A stretch of 64,000 bases of DNA from Gracilimonas sp. GTDB lineage: Bacteria; Bacteroidota; Rhodothermia; Balneolales; Balneolaceae. The translations under genes and the position numbers were made by a program. Every line of letters starts with the position of its first letter. The stretch's first letter is position 1. The stretch lies in NCBI RefSeq assembly GCF_017641085.1, contig NZ_JAEPPI010000003.1, forward strand, positions 310,001 to 374,000. The letters are read 5' to 3'. The notes under the pieces were generated by a model. The model was not told where the DNA came from. It saw only the letters and a list, made by a program, of their open reading frames with translations, and did no database searches. This document shows positions 63,528-64,000 of this stretch, piece after piece.

Positions 63528-64000
63528 ATGGACTATGAAATACTTTCAAAAAAACAAATAAAAGAAATCTACAGTGATTGGGCGGACCGATACGATCTTT
63601 CACTTTGGTTGTTCAACCTGATTGGTTTTCAGTATCAGTTTTACAGAAGAGAAGCTATTAAAGGATTATCGCTAAAACTGGGAGATACTGTTATTGACTT
63701 GGGATGTGGTACAGGACTAAATTTTTCCATACTCCAGCGAATGGTTGGATACAAAGGCACGATCATTGGAGTTGACTTATCGGAATCGATGTTAGATAAA
63801 GCACAGAAACGGGTAAGACGACACAGTTGGAAAAATGTGCAACTGGTCGAGTCAGATATGGCTGATTTTGCTATTCCAGAACATACGGATGCTGTGCTTT
63901 CTACTGCTGCATTGACTATGTCGCCAAAATATGATCAAATCATACAGTACGTTGCTGATGAATTAAAACCGGGCAAACGGATGTCTATTTTTGAATTCAA
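63528..64000 (+). CDS. Class I SAM-dependent methyltransferase (partial, C-terminal end off window)
   Basis: About 157 residues visible. UbiE/COQ5-like: YSDWADRYDLSLWLFN, motif I VIDLGCGTGLNFS, acidic GVDLSESMLDKA, motif II AVLSTAALTMS. Substrate unknown; could be a quinone, lipid or metalloid methyltransferase. It follows the HMA-like gene by 43 bases and may share its transcript. Confidence 0.88.
   Translation, partial: MDYEILSKKQIKEIYSDWADRYDLSLWLFNLIGFQYQFYRREAIKGLSLKLGDTVIDLGCGTGLNFSILQRMVGYKGTIIGVDLSESMLDKAQKRVRRHSWKNVQLVESDMADFAIPEHTDAVLSTAALTMSPKYDQIIQYVADELKPGKRMSIFEF

Overview
The window reads as a metal-resistance island from a moderately AT-rich Gram-negative bacterium of the Bacteroidota/Rhodothermota/Balneolota assemblage. 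The evidence is a SusC/SusD pair with its ECF sigma factor and FecR-type anti-sigma, carboxypeptidase-like domains on TonB receptors, many lipoproteins, and non-proteobacterial forms of Cus/Czc efflux systems. Balneolota is my best guess, from gene style only.

Layout. 1-705 (-): an OmpR-family response regulator cut by the window edge. 908-4241: a likely operon of two small c-type cytochrome proteins, an outer-membrane barrel and two lipoproteins. 4449-7075: multicopper oxidase CopA and outer-membrane CopB, ended by a strong terminator. 7270-8037 (-): a short-chain dehydrogenase. 8440-11172: a small Cys/His protein and a TonB receptor. 11616-18095: ECF sigma, FecR, SusC, SusD. 18197-22143: a membrane-anchored spermidine-synthase-like protein, an NTF2-like protein and a VanX-type dipeptidase. 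22539-24520 (-): DUF4136 lipoprotein, cupredoxin, YceI. 24792-26830: DUF2231 protein, cytochrome c, NTF2-like protein. 27018-29663 (-): a mercury operon (ArsR-type regulator, MerTP fusion, MerA) beside a dead MerR gene.

30128-37808: first RND cluster, Cu/Ag type (TolC, adaptor, CusA, PII-like, DUF411, HMA-AraC regulator). 37853-40420: a tyrosine recombinase, a CAT-anticodon tRNA, an iteron-like TGAAACA array, an internally deleted second integrase and a 22-bp perfect inverted repeat. 40515-55274: second, copper-type cluster (large RND permease, TolC, adaptor, PII-like, Met-rich protein, SHOCT protein, multicopper oxidase, DUF2231, NTF2-like, CPH-type P-ATPase, two membrane proteins). 55424-62926: third RND cluster, divalent-metal type (TolC, adaptor, CzcA, PII-like, HMA-AraC). 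The window closes with an HMA-like protein and the start of a methyltransferase.

How it fits together. Six transcription units carry the same direct repeat, TTTAAG-N5-TTTAAG (11-bp period), upstream of their first gene; this is the form of an OmpR-family (CusR/CopR-like) operator. It links copper oxidation, cytochromes, the DUF2231 cassette, the first Cus cluster, an HMA-AraC regulator and, unexpectedly, the sigma/FecR/SusCD locus. The second and third RND clusters and the mer operon lack it by eye. All three RND clusters contain a PII-like protein, and two of them go on to an HMA-AraC fusion. This repeated RND/PII/HMA-AraC arrangement is the best candidate here for an under-described regulatory module.
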